A stretch of 64,000 bases of DNA from Ailanthus altissimus (Eukaryota > Streptophyta > Magnoliopsida > Sapindales > Simaroubaceae). The notes under the pieces are model-generated. The model was not told the DNA's origin and did no database searches. It saw only the letters and a list, made by a program, of their open reading frames with translations. The position numbers were made by a program, and so were the translations under genes. The stretch lies in assembly GCA_946807835.1 (NCBI GenBank), contig OX327699.1, positions 2,783,001 through 2,847,000 of the forward strand, read 5' to 3'. Of this stretch, positions 44,452 through 56,322 are shown piece by piece (the stretch's first letter is position 1; every line of letters starts with the position of its first letter).

Positions 44452-47239
44452 TGTAATATTTAATCTCTATTAGTAGTATTGGCGCCTAGATTTCGGTATA
44501 GAGCAATAAAGATACCGTAGGGTTACTCGATTTTAACCCTATTAGAAATATTTTCTTTATCGTACGCGTGAGAGATATTAGACCTAATTTGGTAATTTCA
44601 CACTCAATCGGAGCGTTGGATGACCCTAGAATATTTTGAAATTTTTCTCTATTGGCTTGGAAAAGAAAATTCTAATTTACTACATGAATTTCTATTTAAG
44701 GGTTATGTATGGAACAAGCCTTTGTTGAGAAATATAATTCATATATTAAGGAATGGACCAATTAGAAGCAATCTCATGGATTGCCAAGTTGGAAACTCTA
44801 GTTAGTTCCTTTGACTATTCTAACTAGATAGTTACAACGGAACCAATTAAATCTTTTCATTTGAACTAATAGCAAATTAGAATTTTTGAGTAAGTTGAAG
44901 GACAAAATGGTCAATTGAGGGAGCACTATATATATATGTTGGAAGTTTGCAGAATTTTCAAGAGATCAAAAGCTAACACTTAGAGCAAAAAAAAAAGAGC
45001 AAATTCGTGCAAAGGTTGAAGATGCTGCTACAGTGAAATTGTAGTTTTTTTTTCATGATTTCTCATGTGTAATCAAGCTAAAATAAGGTTACATATGAAT
45101 CCCTAAGCTCAATTGAAGCCTCAATTAGTGAAAATTCAAGAAAAAGAGGTAAGAAAAGCATTGTTTTATAAGTTTGATAGTGAGCTTTCAAGAATGCTTC
45201 AATTGATATTCTTATGTGTGTTCTTGGCTTAGATTGAGTTGAATTCTAGTGTGGAGCTTGAAAGAGTCATCAATTTGAAGAAATTGGCAAGGTAAGAATT
45301 AGGGTTTTTTTTGGTGATTTTGATGTAGAGATTTCAATTGGTTGTAATTAGGGCTTTAGAATGAAATTGGCTTGATTTTGTTGTAATTGGAACAAGAAAT
45401 TTAGAAAAGGAATGTGTTGGAACCTAGGGTGAAATTCTGCCACTTTAGGGAAGTTAGGGATTGAGTGGTGTTTTAATTGAGTTGTTGTGTGTAAATGGTG
45501 CATATTGTAAATTGAATGTATATGGTTGATGGAAAAACCAAAAATGAAGATAACGGGACAAAATTGTTCATTTTGGAAAGGTGAAGGGCAATTATGTCCA
45601 ACCAAATTATAAGGCGTTCAATAATTTTCAGGGCGCCAGATGGTGAGTTAGATTAGATTAAATGACTCTGTAAATAAAAATTGGGAAGTAGTATGCATCC
45701 GGACTTTGTATGCCGATTAGGGCGTTTAGTAGTTAAATGAGATTCTAGCATTTGATTTAGTTCTAAATGTCATTTGTAGCGCGTAGGTGAAGATAACCGA
45801 GAGCGGTAACGGGAGCAAAAATCGGGAGCAAAATTGAGCGCAGAGCGGTTGTGAGTGAAAATCTGCCTTTTTCTATTATATTTCGTTTATTATGTTTCAA
45901 CCTAATGAAAATGTATGTTTTATGAGTTTTCAATGCATAAACATGATTATGATCTTGATATGTATCTATAGATATGCATTTACACGTTCGGTTTAAGAAA
46001 CAGTGTTAAAATTTATGCATATATTTTAAAGGCCATTGGTACCCTCAGATTATAGTGATGGTGATTGTATTAGACCCGGCCGGTATATCCCGTGCACATG
46101 GGAAGGTCTTGGGGGTGTGTCACTAACTCCGGGAAGTTGGGATGTCGAGTCATGTAAATCGCCCTATGTGTTCGGGGTATTGTCTCACTATATGTATGCG
46201 ATGTAAGATTCCGCTACATAGCCAGTGAGATGTCTTGAGATGTCACTGTGGGTGCTGCTAGTTGAGGTGCCCCGTGACCTACTCACATGTGCGGTGCTAG
46301 TTGAGTCGCTGCATGAGTATAAAGCTTTAGGGTTACCATTGGTATAGTTTAAAAAGAAAATGGCCGAGTGAGGATTTTAATAGTTTTCGATTTACCGATA
46401 GCATTTATGCATTTATATGCACACAGCAGTTATTATGTTATACAGATTCTGGATATTGTTTTCCAAAGATGTAGATAAAACCCGCTCGGCAAGATTTTAT
46501 TAGCATATGATATTAGAAACCGTTTTACAGTTTTACCTCAGTTTTAGAAGCATAATTTCTGCATGTACTTTAGAATTTGCTATCTATACATAATGTTATT
46601 TTATTTGAAATCTTATTTGCACTTACTGAGCTCCTTTAGCTCACTCGTTTTGTGTTTTATGTTTTCTAAACCCCCTTCCTAGGTGCAGGTCTCGGTACGC
46701 AAGCTGCTGATTCTCCTATTTTCAAATAGTAGGCCGAATCCAAAGATCATTTTTGTACATGTAAATGTGCTAAATAGTACTCTTTAATTTATGCATAGTA
46801 GTTGTAGGCATGTATATTCCTATGTATGTTTTGAACCAACAAGAAAAGAATTCGAGATTATGATGATCATTTTTGTTTTTCATGAGAATGCTCATTTTAT
46901 GATTTAAATGAAACTATTGAGTTGGGTTGGATTTGATTTAGAAAGGACCGGAGGTCCGAATTGGTAGTATTGAGATGTGTTTAAAATAGAAGTGATATTT
47001 CTTTGCAGATTTTATATGAATTTTCCAAAAAATAGGGGAAACTCTGTCTGTTTTTTTTTAAAATTAAGATGTCATTTTCATGTATATTACAAGACTTTCT
47101 CAGTAGTAGCAAGAACTAAAAAGGGGTTCACCTCGCAAAATTTCTCAACTTATCCAGTTAGGTTCTGAGGAACTTCCATCGGGGTGCCCGGCAGGGCCGC
47201 TGGGATCTATAGTAGAGGGTATCGGGTCAGGTCCTGTCA
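44452..47239 (+). mobile_element. Solo LTR A, long-LTR family L2 (TSD AAGAT)
   Basis: 2788 bp, TGTAATATTTAATC ... GGTCCTGTCA, flanked by perfect AAGAT duplications at 44447-44451 and 47240-47244. It is homologous end to end with 60878-63643. In plus orientation it has a TATA run (about 44930, CACTATATATATATG), a leader, and a GC-richer block at about 46065-46320 (GACCCGGCCGGTATATCCCG, repeated GTGCTAGTTGAG words). The TGTAATAT start and long length suggest a Ty3/gypsy chromovirus-type LTR. Inserted into the LINE between RT and zf-RVT. Antisense frame 45605-45348 has no known motif. Confidence 0.88.
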
Positions 47240-48069
47240 AAGATACTCTTGATATTATTGGCTTATTCACTATTGACATTGGGAATGAAAAAGATTGATG
47301 ACTTATTAAGATTAAAAGTTTGGCCTGAAGCATTTGTGTAATAGTAAAATATTCTCCTCACCCCTCTGATCAAATTACGCTTCTCAGCATTGTGTATTAA
47401 TCTAGACAAAATTTTAGAACCAATAATAAAAAGAAGAGGGATAAGGGACAACCTTATCTTAATCCTCTACTAGCCATCAAATTACCACAAGAACTCTCAT
47501 TCAGATTGATAGAGAAAAATGCATAAGAGATGCACTTAATAACCAGTTCAACCCATCTACACTCAAAGCATAATTTCAACATTGCTTCATTAAAGAAACT
47601 TCATTCCATTCTATCATAAGCCTTGTTTATGTATAGCTTTAGAGTGGCACATCCCTCTCTTTTCCTTTTTTTTTCAGACTCTTTATTTTGTGTAGACATT
47701 TATAACCTATAGTGATGTTATCATTAATTAATTTACCCTGTATGAATGCACTTTGGTATGGTAAGATAATACGGGAAAGTATTTTCTTGAGTCTGTTAGT
47801 TATTGTCTTTGCAATGAAATGGTATATCACATTGTAAAGACTAATTGGTCTAAAATCAGCATGAAAGGTAGGATTCTGTACCTTCGAGATTAATACAATT
47901 AAATTCTGATTCAGATGACCCAAATTACATTGCTGGTTTAGTACTTGTAGATAGTTTTTTATTGTGCTTTCACCAACCTGGTCCCAATGTTTCTGAAAAA
48001 AGTCGGTAAACATAATATTTAGACTTGAAGCTTTAGATAGACTCATTTGCCATATTGCTTTGATAATTT
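47240..48069 (-). pseudogene. LINE ORF2 reverse transcriptase (central part)
   Basis: The minus strand reads IKAIWQMSLSKASSLNIMF, DFFQKHWDQVGESTIKNYLQ, NQNLIVLISKVQNPTFHADF, RPISLYNVIYHFIAKTITNR and YQSAFIQGKLINDNITIGYK. After a frameshift near 47640 it continues LKLYINKAYDRME, CISYAFFSINLNESSCGNLM and a degenerate SRGLRQGCPLS. It then passes from KRNLIRGVRR directly to FYYYTNASGQTFNLNKSSIF. The segment that normally carries FADD between these two is missing, so the polymerase active site is deleted. Confidence 0.88.
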
Positions 48070-50632
48070 TGTTGTGATATGGTGTGTGATGTGTATAGAT
48101 ACATATAATTTCAAAAATTAAATACGCAACGGAAGTAATCATACATGTATTACACTATGTAACAAACTCAAGCATATAATCACATGTATGATCATTCAAG
48201 CACATATATATATCTCATATATATTTTCATGCATGATATAAAATGAATTGTAAATCAATAACCTACCCGGTTATGAAGGTAGCTTTACAATTCTTCAAGA
48301 ACTCTAATCTTTAATTTGTTGAGCTCACCTTGAAGTGCTCCCTTGCACAATTCTAGTTCACAACTAAATCCGGTGGGATTGTGAAGCTAGAATGGCAGCC
48401 TTAAATTTCCAACAAAGGATTGCTTTAACATTTAAAATAATTTGTCCTTATGAATTATTACTACCAAGAGATGAGAAGAATTATTATTTTCTTTAATTCT
48501 TTACAACTCTTTGTTTTGAACCTTAGTAAGTCTTTGCATATTCTCTCAACACTTTGAGAAATACACCTAGGAAATGCTTTCAATTCTCTCTTTTTTCTCC
48601 TTGAACGAAATTCTCTCCTTCTACTACACAAATTGAACTCTTTCAATTCTTAATTAAGTGCAAAGAATGATTACTTCTTTTACTGCTCCACCACCACTTA
48701 GCCATGTTTGCCATTACAAACATTAATCAATCATATTTTTCACTCAACAAATTGATCCATCCATATGAATCAATTGTTAGTGCACAAATGGCTATTAATC
48801 AATGTTGAGTGGTCACACCACTTCACAAATGCACCATTTAACAAATTCTAAGTGGCTAACATTGCTTATTATTAATAACAAGTGCTTACTCCATTACTAA
48901 ATGATGTTTGCCACTTATTCCAGTTAATAATAATAATTTAATTAATCTTTAAAATATTAATAATTCAAAACTATTTTGAATATTTACATTTACCTTATAT
49001 GTATTTACCAAGCAAGGTAAATAGGTAAATACATGATAAATTATTTATGGAGTAAGATTGTGCCACTTGTCAATTTCTTTTTGGTTAACAACTTTTGTAA
49101 ACCAATAATGTATTTTACATTCAATTATTGACAAGTGAATAATAAAAGAAACCTTGAAACATTTTTCACTTTGCTGGAAATTGTTGGATTAATTGTTCAA
49201 TTCAATTCGCTGCCCCAGTGCACAACGAGTACACTTTATATTGTGAGACTCTCTAGGTCCATGCCCGATTTGTCATATGAAACTATTTCACACGTCTGTG
49301 AACAATGTCTCACACACATATTACGGATATTACAAAACGGTGCATTAGACCATACAAGTTGAGGTTATAAAATATTCGTATAATCCTTCCATCATAAATA
49401 TCCTAGAAGAGCAGAGATATAGATCAACATCGTCAAGTCTCCATGTGCTCAACCATACACTTATCTCTAGATTTGTATTTCAATAAATAATATCCGTAAA
49501 CACTTTTACGATATTATTTTCTCGAGAATAAATCAAATGTCATTTGAATTTGAATTCAAAAATGAAAAAAAAAATCTTATTATCAGCGTCAAGACGAGTC
49601 TGTTGATGACTTTCTCTATATACTGAGTAAGTTGATAAGATCATCAGTCGATTAGCCGCATCTGAGATGAGTAAGAAGAGTTGCAACACTAGTTCCAGCG
49701 AGTAAGAGAACCTAGGGAGCTACCCGGGATTAACCAAGAGGATACTAATATAACTATCAATTTACTATGGATACTAAGTCTTTTCCAAATCATGGCGAGT
49801 AGGTAGTTTTCTTCTATGTGGTTAATTCTCGAATATGTCTGTTTATGGCCATAAGACTTTCTGAAATACAACTTTGGAGTTTCAGGATATTTTACTTACC
49901 CAATTAAGTTGATGGATCCCATATCTGTACACACCGGACTCCATAAACATCGGACCATACCCAGTGACACCCAGTGGTCAGACCATAAAAGGTATCTGAC
50001 ATGTGTGGAACCAAAGTATGATGGATCACTCACAAGTCCACCGTGGCACTCAGGTCTAAGGACCACAAATATTACTCAACTCGAAAGATCCTCCATTAAC
50101 AGTTTTATAGGATGTCTATTGGAGATATTTGTGAGTCTGTTCAATATTCAGTACTTATTGAATACTTGTATCTCTTACGAGTTTCTACTAAACTCATGGT
50201 CTGCTAAGACTAACCATCTGGACTATTCAGATATAGATATACACTGATCTATATATATTAAGGTCTTCACTAATAGACCCGCAGTAGTGAAAATAGATCA
50301 GGAATATTAAATTTAAGAACATATTTGCATAACAACATTTCCTAACACCATTTGCAACTCATTGCAATTATGTCATTACTAATATATTCTTAGGTCTTTG
50401 TCTCATTTCAGATAAGGCTCTAACTCTTTAAATTTTACTAACTCTTAGTTCTGATCTAAACTCCTTTAGATCAGATCTGAACTCTTTCAGATCATACAAT
50501 GTCTAAAATGTTATAAGCATCTTATCATATTTGCATATAATATAATTAGTGATATATTAAAATCATAATTGTATAAACATAAAACAAATATTTATACACA
50601 AAATAGATGACACGTAGGCACAAATCCCAACA
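48070..50632 (-). mobile_element. Solo LTR C, copia family of the 1-11 kb elements (TSD AATTT)
   Basis: 2563 bp, on the minus strand TGTTGGGATTTGTGCCTACG ... ATATCACAACA, flanked by perfect AATTT duplications at 48065-48069 and 50633-50637. It shares its start, the GATCTGAAAGAGTTCAGATC repeat and the CCTGATCTATTTTCAC block with the LTRs at 2145-4158 and 4159-4744, so it is the third LTR of that family here. No internal domain. It is inserted in the LINE upstream of the RT motifs. Several frames inside (49135-49362, 49909-50247) are non-coding. Confidence 0.9.
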
Positions 50633-51338
50633 AATTTCTACCCTAATAAAATCCTGACATAATTCTTCATTTATCTTTAAAGTCTCATTTATCAGAACAT
50701 CATCCCTTGACTCATTTGATAGAATTATTGACATAAATAGCTTCTCAATGTAGTTACACAGAATCGGTTCCATTTCCTGCAAACTTTCCACCCATGTTTC
50801 ATCTTTATTCAGCAACCTATTTATTTCGTTCTTCCTTCTCCTACTGCTAGCCCTGGCTTGGAAAAGCTTAGTGTTACGATATCCTTCCTTAAGCCATGAG
50901 ATTCTCAATAGTTGTTTCCAAAAGATCTCTTCATCTTGCAGTAAGCAGTCAATTTAATTTTTCATATTTTTAATTGTGCACAGTTTCTTATAATGTTGAC
51001 CATTCTTCAGACACTAATCCAGCTCAAGAGAAAACTGAGTTATCTTCTTTTGTCTCCTACCCAGTTCCCTCTTGCTCCATTCTGACAAAGCAGCACTAGT
51101 TTTATTCATTTTATCTTTGAACCGGACAATGGAATCACGATCTCCAGCACCACAATTTGTCCATTCTTCCTCAACAATTTCTCTGCACTTTAAAACACCT
51201 AAAGATCAATCTCCACTCATGGTGAGTGACTCACCAAAAGCATGAAGACGTCCTTTTACTCTCATTGTTTTCTCTATAGATAGATGGACACTAGGAGGGA
51301 CCCTTATTTTCCGACTTAAACCTTTAAAAGTTTGTGAC
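50633..51338 (-). pseudogene. LINE ORF2 segment upstream of RT
   Basis: The minus strand reads EIVEEEWTNCGAGDRDSIVR, ALSEWSKRELGRRQKKITQF, then after a stop EEIFWKQLLRISWLKEGYRN, TKLFQARASSRRRKNEINRL and INEELCQDFIRVE up to the LTR. W-x-K-x-x-G-D-x-N-T-x-F-F(H)-x-x-A-S-x-R-R-R-x-N-x-I is the hallmark of the region between endonuclease and RT in plant LINEs. Sequence begins here at the 5' truncation point. Confidence 0.85.
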
Positions 51339-51353
51339 TAAATTAATACATTT
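51339..51353. other. LINE target site duplication, right copy
   Basis: TAAATTAATACATTT; partner of 43076-43090. Confidence 0.8.
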
Positions 51354-51396
51354 GATTTCAATCAGATTTGCTGACATTTTATCTATTTATAAATAC

Positions 51397-51593
51397 GTAA
51401 TGTTGTACTTTTTTAATGGTATTTTAAAATTATTATTTTAAATTGATGTATTAAACAATTATTTAATAATAAAATAAAATAACTTTTAAAATTATTCATT
51501 ACACTATTTTACTATTTAATAATATCTTAACACATAATTTGAAACAAAAAATTTATAATACTATTTAAAAATTAAAAAATATAGCATTATTCT
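51397..51593. mobile_element. AT-rich palindromic MITE, family M1
   Basis: About 197 bp. The left end GTAATGTTGTACTTTTTTAA and right end AAAAAATATAGCATTATTC are inverted copies, and most of the element folds back. The interior ACTTTTAAAATTATTCATTA is nearly identical to the copy near 41700. Close to, but outside, the LINE. Confidence 0.7.
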
Positions 51594-52132
51594 TTATAAA
51601 TAAATCTCTTAAATTATTTTTAAAAACAGATAAGAACATCTTTGAAAGAGAGAGTTTTGATCAATATTCTGAAATTTGGTGGGAGGTTAATGATAAATTA
51701 TAAGGGAAGGTTTTATAATTAAAATTTTGTAAATTGATTTTTAATAAATTTTAAAATTACGAGGATGTAATTGTATTTTATCCTAGCATTCTTGAGATCA
51801 ATTAAAAAAAAAATGTAGCATTCATTGCAAACTTGTAAGGTCATCATGAATCCATGACCAATATATAATTTTTAATTACAAAAAAACTTCTTTTTTAAAA
51901 AAAGCAAGTTTAATAAAGTGGGTACTTAATCAACCATTAATTAAATTTATAGATCCAAAAATGTTATTTAATTGCAACGGGGGCGGTGGTCAAAATAAAG
52001 TGCAAAAAATCATGTAACTTCACCAGAAATCGTTGCTTTAAAATCAAATAAATAATTGGATCTATATGAAATTGCGACGATTGCTAGGGGATTAGGGCTG
52101 CCGCCCAAGTAGCGTACGAACATTACAATCAT

Positions 52133-52222
52133 TTGAGGCGCAATAAAATCGTAAGCGCCGCTTGTAATGCTTATTTAATTGAGGCGCAATAAAATCGTAA
52201 CCCGCTTGAAATGCTTATTTAA
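52133..52222 (+). repeat. Tandem duplication with GAGGCGCAATAAAATCG core
   Basis: Two adjacent copies of a 44-46-bp unit: TTGAGGCGCAATAAAATCGT, then a variable GCGCCGCTTG/CCCGCTTG, then AATGCTTATTTAA. The GCGCAATAAAATCG words resemble the GCGATAAAAA theme of the array at 53476, so a common origin is possible. Confidence 0.85.
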
Positions 52223-52851
52223 TTTTAGAAAAAAAGACATTGGATCCTTAAAATTTTAAGAGAGAAATACGTAAATTTTAATAATTTTATTAATTTTTTT
52301 GTTAAATAATATTTTTTATTTATTTTAATAAAAAATATTTAATCATTAATTTTTTTTTTAAAAGATATTTTTTTATTTTTAAAATAAACAAAAATTATTA
52401 CTCGACAAAAAATATCACTAAAATTTTTTAAATCATTAAAATTTACATATTCCTTTTATATAACATTACAAGTTTAAATATTTCTTTCCTTTTAATTTTT
52501 AATTTGATTTTTTTTCAAAATTTTTATATGTTTGTATATTATTATCCTAATAATTTTGCCCTTTAACTTTTATAATTGAGTGTTTAATCCTTCCATTAAC
52601 CCTCACATTAGTTAAGGGTATACTAAAACTAGTTTAGGTCAAGCCATTCTAGTAATTTTAGCCTAAATATCTAAAGGGTTTACAGAGACTCGCCTATTTA
52701 GCATGGACAAAAATTTTATAACTTAAACCTCTAAAGTTCAAATTGGATATATAATTTAAAAAAAACAATAAAAAAACAGATATATCTTAAAATTAGAGAT
52801 AGACATTTGTGCTGTCATCGTGTTGTATTTATATTGTGTTTATAACAAATA

Positions 52852-54304
52852 GGGAATTTTTCATAAATAGCCTTAATTTGCACTTGACTAATTTAATCAT
52901 CAATGCAATTTTTTATTTTTTTTAGTAAAGAATTTCAAAAATAGATAAAAATATTCTTGCACTATTTTAATAGTATTTGCTACTGTAAACAGTATCACTA
53001 CAGTACTTTTTTAATTTTTCAATTTAATTTAAGTTAATAACTAATTTATTTATAATTTTATTTTATTATATATAACATAATTAATTTATATCATTTAATT
53101 ATATTTATATTTATACAAATATAAATTTCTATTTATTTATTAAAATTATATTTATATTAATTTTATTATTTTTTTTGTTAATTATTTATTTTAATCATGT
53201 TATAAAAAAGTTTAAATATATAATATAATTAAATTAACTAATAAATAATATAATTAAAAAAATATTAATTTAATAAACAAATATAAACTTAAATTAAGAT
53301 AAATATAAATATAATTTTAAATAAATAATATAAATTAATTATTATATATTATAAAATAAATATTATAAATTAAAATATTTATTATAAATAATAATAAATA
53401 ATAAAATTAAAAAATAAAAGCAAGGGGGTGCAAATCGCTCTCCCCCACCCCCAATTAGCCTAAATTTTAGGAGTTGCGCCTTAATATGAGTGTGATAGTT
53501 TTTTATCGCGCCCTAATATGAGTGTTATAATTTTTTATCTTGCCCTAATATGAGTGTGATAATTTTTTATCACACCCTAATATGGATACGATAAGTTTTT
53601 ATCGCATTCTAATGTGGGTGCGATAGGCTTTTATCGCACCCCAATGTAGACGTGATAGGTCTTTATTGCGCTTCTAATTTGGCGTGATAATTTTTATTGC
53701 ACCCCTAATTGGGCATGATTATTTTTTTATTGTGCCCTTAATGAGAGCCTTTTTTTTTATCGCATCTCCAATTGGGTGTTATTTTTATCGCGTTCTCAAT
53801 ATGGATGCGATAAATTTTTATGTATTTTTTTAAACAATGTGATTAATTTATATTATTCATTTAAAATTAAATATGTTAGTTTAAATTTATATTTAATTAT
53901 CAATAACTAAAATAAATATAATTTAATAAAAATACAAATTAAATTTTTATTTTTTATGAAAATTATTTTTATTTATATTATTTATTTTATTTAATTTTAC
54001 TACATTAAATAATTATATTATTTATTTAAAATTTGTAGTAATATGATTAAAATAAATAAACAAATAATATAAAGTAAATATAATTTTAATAAACAAACAA
54101 ATTAATTTTGAATTAAAAAAAGTTATTGTAGTGAGGACTGTTTATTGTTGCGGGTACTGTTTATTATAGCATGTATTATTGAAATAGTGAAAGGTAATTT
54201 TTGTTCATTTTCAAAATTTTTTGCTAAAAAAGTTAAAAAAAATTACATTAATAGTTAAATTAGTTAAGTGTCTTAAAATTATAGCTATTTATAATAATTT
54301 TAAA
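52852..54304. mobile_element. Mutator-type non-autonomous TIR element with internal array
   Basis: The left arm (52852 to about 53015) and right arm (about 54125-54304) are long inverted repeats. ATAAATAGCC...TTTAATCATCAATG at the left corresponds to the reverse complement of CATTAATAGTTAAATT...GCTATTTATAA at the right, and both arms continue into a CTGTAAACAGTA / TACTGTTTATTATAG stretch. Flanking 9-mers TAACAAATA (52843-52851) and TAAAAAATA (54305-54313) agree at 8 of 9, the duplication size of Mutator elements. Inside lie AT-rich filler and an array of eleven 32-bp repeats. No transposase. In DNA this AT-rich the target duplication alone is weak evidence; the long arms are the stronger support. 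Confidence 0.6.
53476..53821 (+). repeat. Eleven-unit array of a 32-bp repeat
   Basis: Units of 28-33 bp with consensus GCGCCCTAATATGAGTGTGA followed by TAATTTTTTATC. The first four are well kept; later ones diverge (GCACCCCAATGTAGACGTGA, GCGCTTCTAATTTGGCGTGA). Every unit pairs a GCGCCC-type half with a TGCGATAA-type half. It lies centrally inside the TIR element. Confidence 0.88.
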
Positions 54305-54313
54305 TAAAAAATA

Positions 54314-56220
54314 TAACATATTTTAGATTAATATAAATACATAAAAAAAAAGGTCGTATACATAAACACACAAAAAAAAACATAAACAACAAGATATGAT
54401 ATAAATAAACATATTTTATTAACACATGTTGTATTCATATTATGACATTTTATTCGATTAATATGATTGGATATATTTTTGGTATGTTTAAATTCAATCT
54501 AAAATTTAACTATAATTTTAAACTATATAACTTGCACCAAACCTTTTAAGAAAATTATAGACATATTTGTAACTTTTAAAAGAGTGACCATATGTGTGAT
54601 TGTGGTTTCGTCCTTATTAACATGACAATTGTCTAATGATGCCGGCAATTCGATCATTGAGATAATGGATTCTGTTCAAGTTGAAATTCTTTCAGTTGTC
54701 TGAAAAATTGTTTATTTTATTTTAATTGGAAAGATTGTTCTTTTTTTTTTTAATTGTGGAGAGTTGATTGTTTTTTTTTTTTCCTTTAAACACAGAGTTT
54801 TGGTTATTTAATTATTTTAATTATAAAAAATTAATATTATATTAATTTATAATATTATAATATTTAAATTTAAAATATATAATACTTGTATACTGAAAAA
54901 AAGAGAAATTGACAACTGTCTAATACCAATGTTATAACGATAATAGTCACAGGCAAGTGAGTCGTATAATGTTATAAAAAATTTGAAGTACGAATTATGC
55001 AATTAGAGGATAATTGGGAAAAGTTATCAAATTGTACACTACCTCCCATTGCTTTGTGTTGAATGAACATCACCAACTAGACTTGGTACCAAAAAAATAA
55101 AAAATTCAGTTGGTTTGGACCATAATAAACTAAAATTAATATTGGCCTTTGGATTATTACGGAGTTTTATAATAGATCATCATTTAATTATTTTGACACT
55201 TAAATTTTTTATTAAAGTGAAAATAAAGATACTATCAACTTTTAATCATGTATGTTGATATAAGTACTTTATCATCTTAATTATTATTAATTAACTTTTT
55301 GTCTTTTGGCCAAAGAATTGTTAAGGCCACTAAAAATTAAGATTGCTTGCTTTATATATGAAGATTTTTCTGGATTAGATACTCTCAATTAGGAGGAGAT
55401 AACTCTTATTTAGGAGCGAGCATAGTTGGGCTCAAAAAAGGCTACTTTAATTAATTTATTTTATTTTTATAATTAATCTATTTTTATAATAAAATTTCAC
55501 AAATCCCCTCTTAAATTTTATTAATATCAAAAACTCTTTTTAAATTATATTATTATTTGGATTAGCCTCTTTTAAAAAAGAATTTATAACTCTGTTATTT
55601 TGTTTTCTTGTTTTTTTTCCTAATATATACTAATATTTTTATGTCATTTTCTCCTCTAAAAGCGATCAATTGCTCTCTTAAAGGAGGATATTGATACTTA
55701 ATAAATTTTCTTAAAAAACTGATAAAAACACAAAATCATATAAGAACAACTGATAAACTTTTTATTAACAAAAAAATTGTAGGGGAAGCTAGTGATATTA
55801 ATCCAAAAAAGTTACAATAATTGATTAAAAAATTTATATTATTAGGGAAGCCAAGCCATGAAATATGCCAAGTCCTTCCAATCCAAAATTTGTTCAACAA
55901 CCTAACTTAAGAATATTCCTAATAGACCAAAACTAAAAAAGAAATACGCAAAGAAGGGGAAAAAAAAATTGCATGTATTTTCAAAATTTAAAATTTTGGA
56001 ATGAAGCCAGCCCAAGTCAGATTCAGTTGTTTTGGGTTTCCATCGTTTTCAGTTTGGTCTTATTATATGTTCTGATTAATCAGTTGCAACACTTATCATA
56101 CAATACAACAACATTTTCTTCTACTTATCAGTATTAATTTCTAACCCAAAAACGTATAGCTGGTACTGGAGAATCTCAAATTCATAATATTTTATATAAA
56201 ATTAATAACATGGTATGAAT
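54314..56220. other. AT-rich region without a recognised feature
   Basis: Low-complexity A/T DNA with homopolymer runs (T-runs near 54730 and 54770). No frame, tRNA or repeat structure that I can support. Confidence 0.5.
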
Positions 56221-56263
56221 TTTTTTTTATTAATATATCGCTGAATTGTTATAATAATTAAAT

Positions 56264-56322
56264 GAAGTGGGCAGTAGAAATCGAACCCACATTGTTAGTT
56301 TAGAAGGTTAGGGGCTATAATC
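56264..56322 (-). pseudogene. Plastid-derived trnG-UCC 3' exon fossil
   Basis: On the minus strand the stretch reads, in order, CGATTATAGCCCCTAACCTT, then a CTAAACTAACAATG arm, then GTGGGTTCGATTTCTACTGC and CCACTTC. This follows the 3' exon of the plastid trnG-UCC gene through the anticodon arm, variable loop, T-arm (GGTTCGAT intact) and acceptor strand. Nearly all differences from the plastid form I know are C-to-T or G-to-A, the decay pattern of methylated nuclear organelle DNA. The anticodon TCC has become TCT. The upstream AACGTCGATT part resembles the group II intron end. It is a NUPT fragment and not a working tRNA. Confidence 0.7.

Larger units (their letters stand above)
43091..51338 (-). 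mobile_element. 5'-truncated L1-type LINE split by two solo LTRs
   Basis: A minus-strand plant L1-like LINE in three pieces: 51338-50633 (start of the surviving ORF2, pre-RT), 48069-47240 (reverse transcriptase) and 44451-43091 (zf-RVT and RNase H, 3' end with short A-tail). The pieces align in order once two solo LTRs with their 5-bp duplications are removed, leaving about 2.9 kb. A 15-bp target duplication with one mismatch flanks the whole (43076-43090, 51339-51353). The endonuclease and ORF1 are absent, so the copy was 5'-truncated on insertion. Frameshifts, stops and loss of the RT active site make it inactive. Confidence 0.88.

Noticed and set aside
53476..53821. CRISPR-like or regulatory operator array
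   Set aside because: Direct head-to-tail 32-bp units without spacers, located inside a TIR element; tandem repeat of a transposon.
56264..56322. Functional nuclear tRNA-Gly gene
   Set aside because: The 5' half of the tRNA is absent, the anticodon is altered and the acceptor stem cannot pair; it is a plastid-derived fossil.
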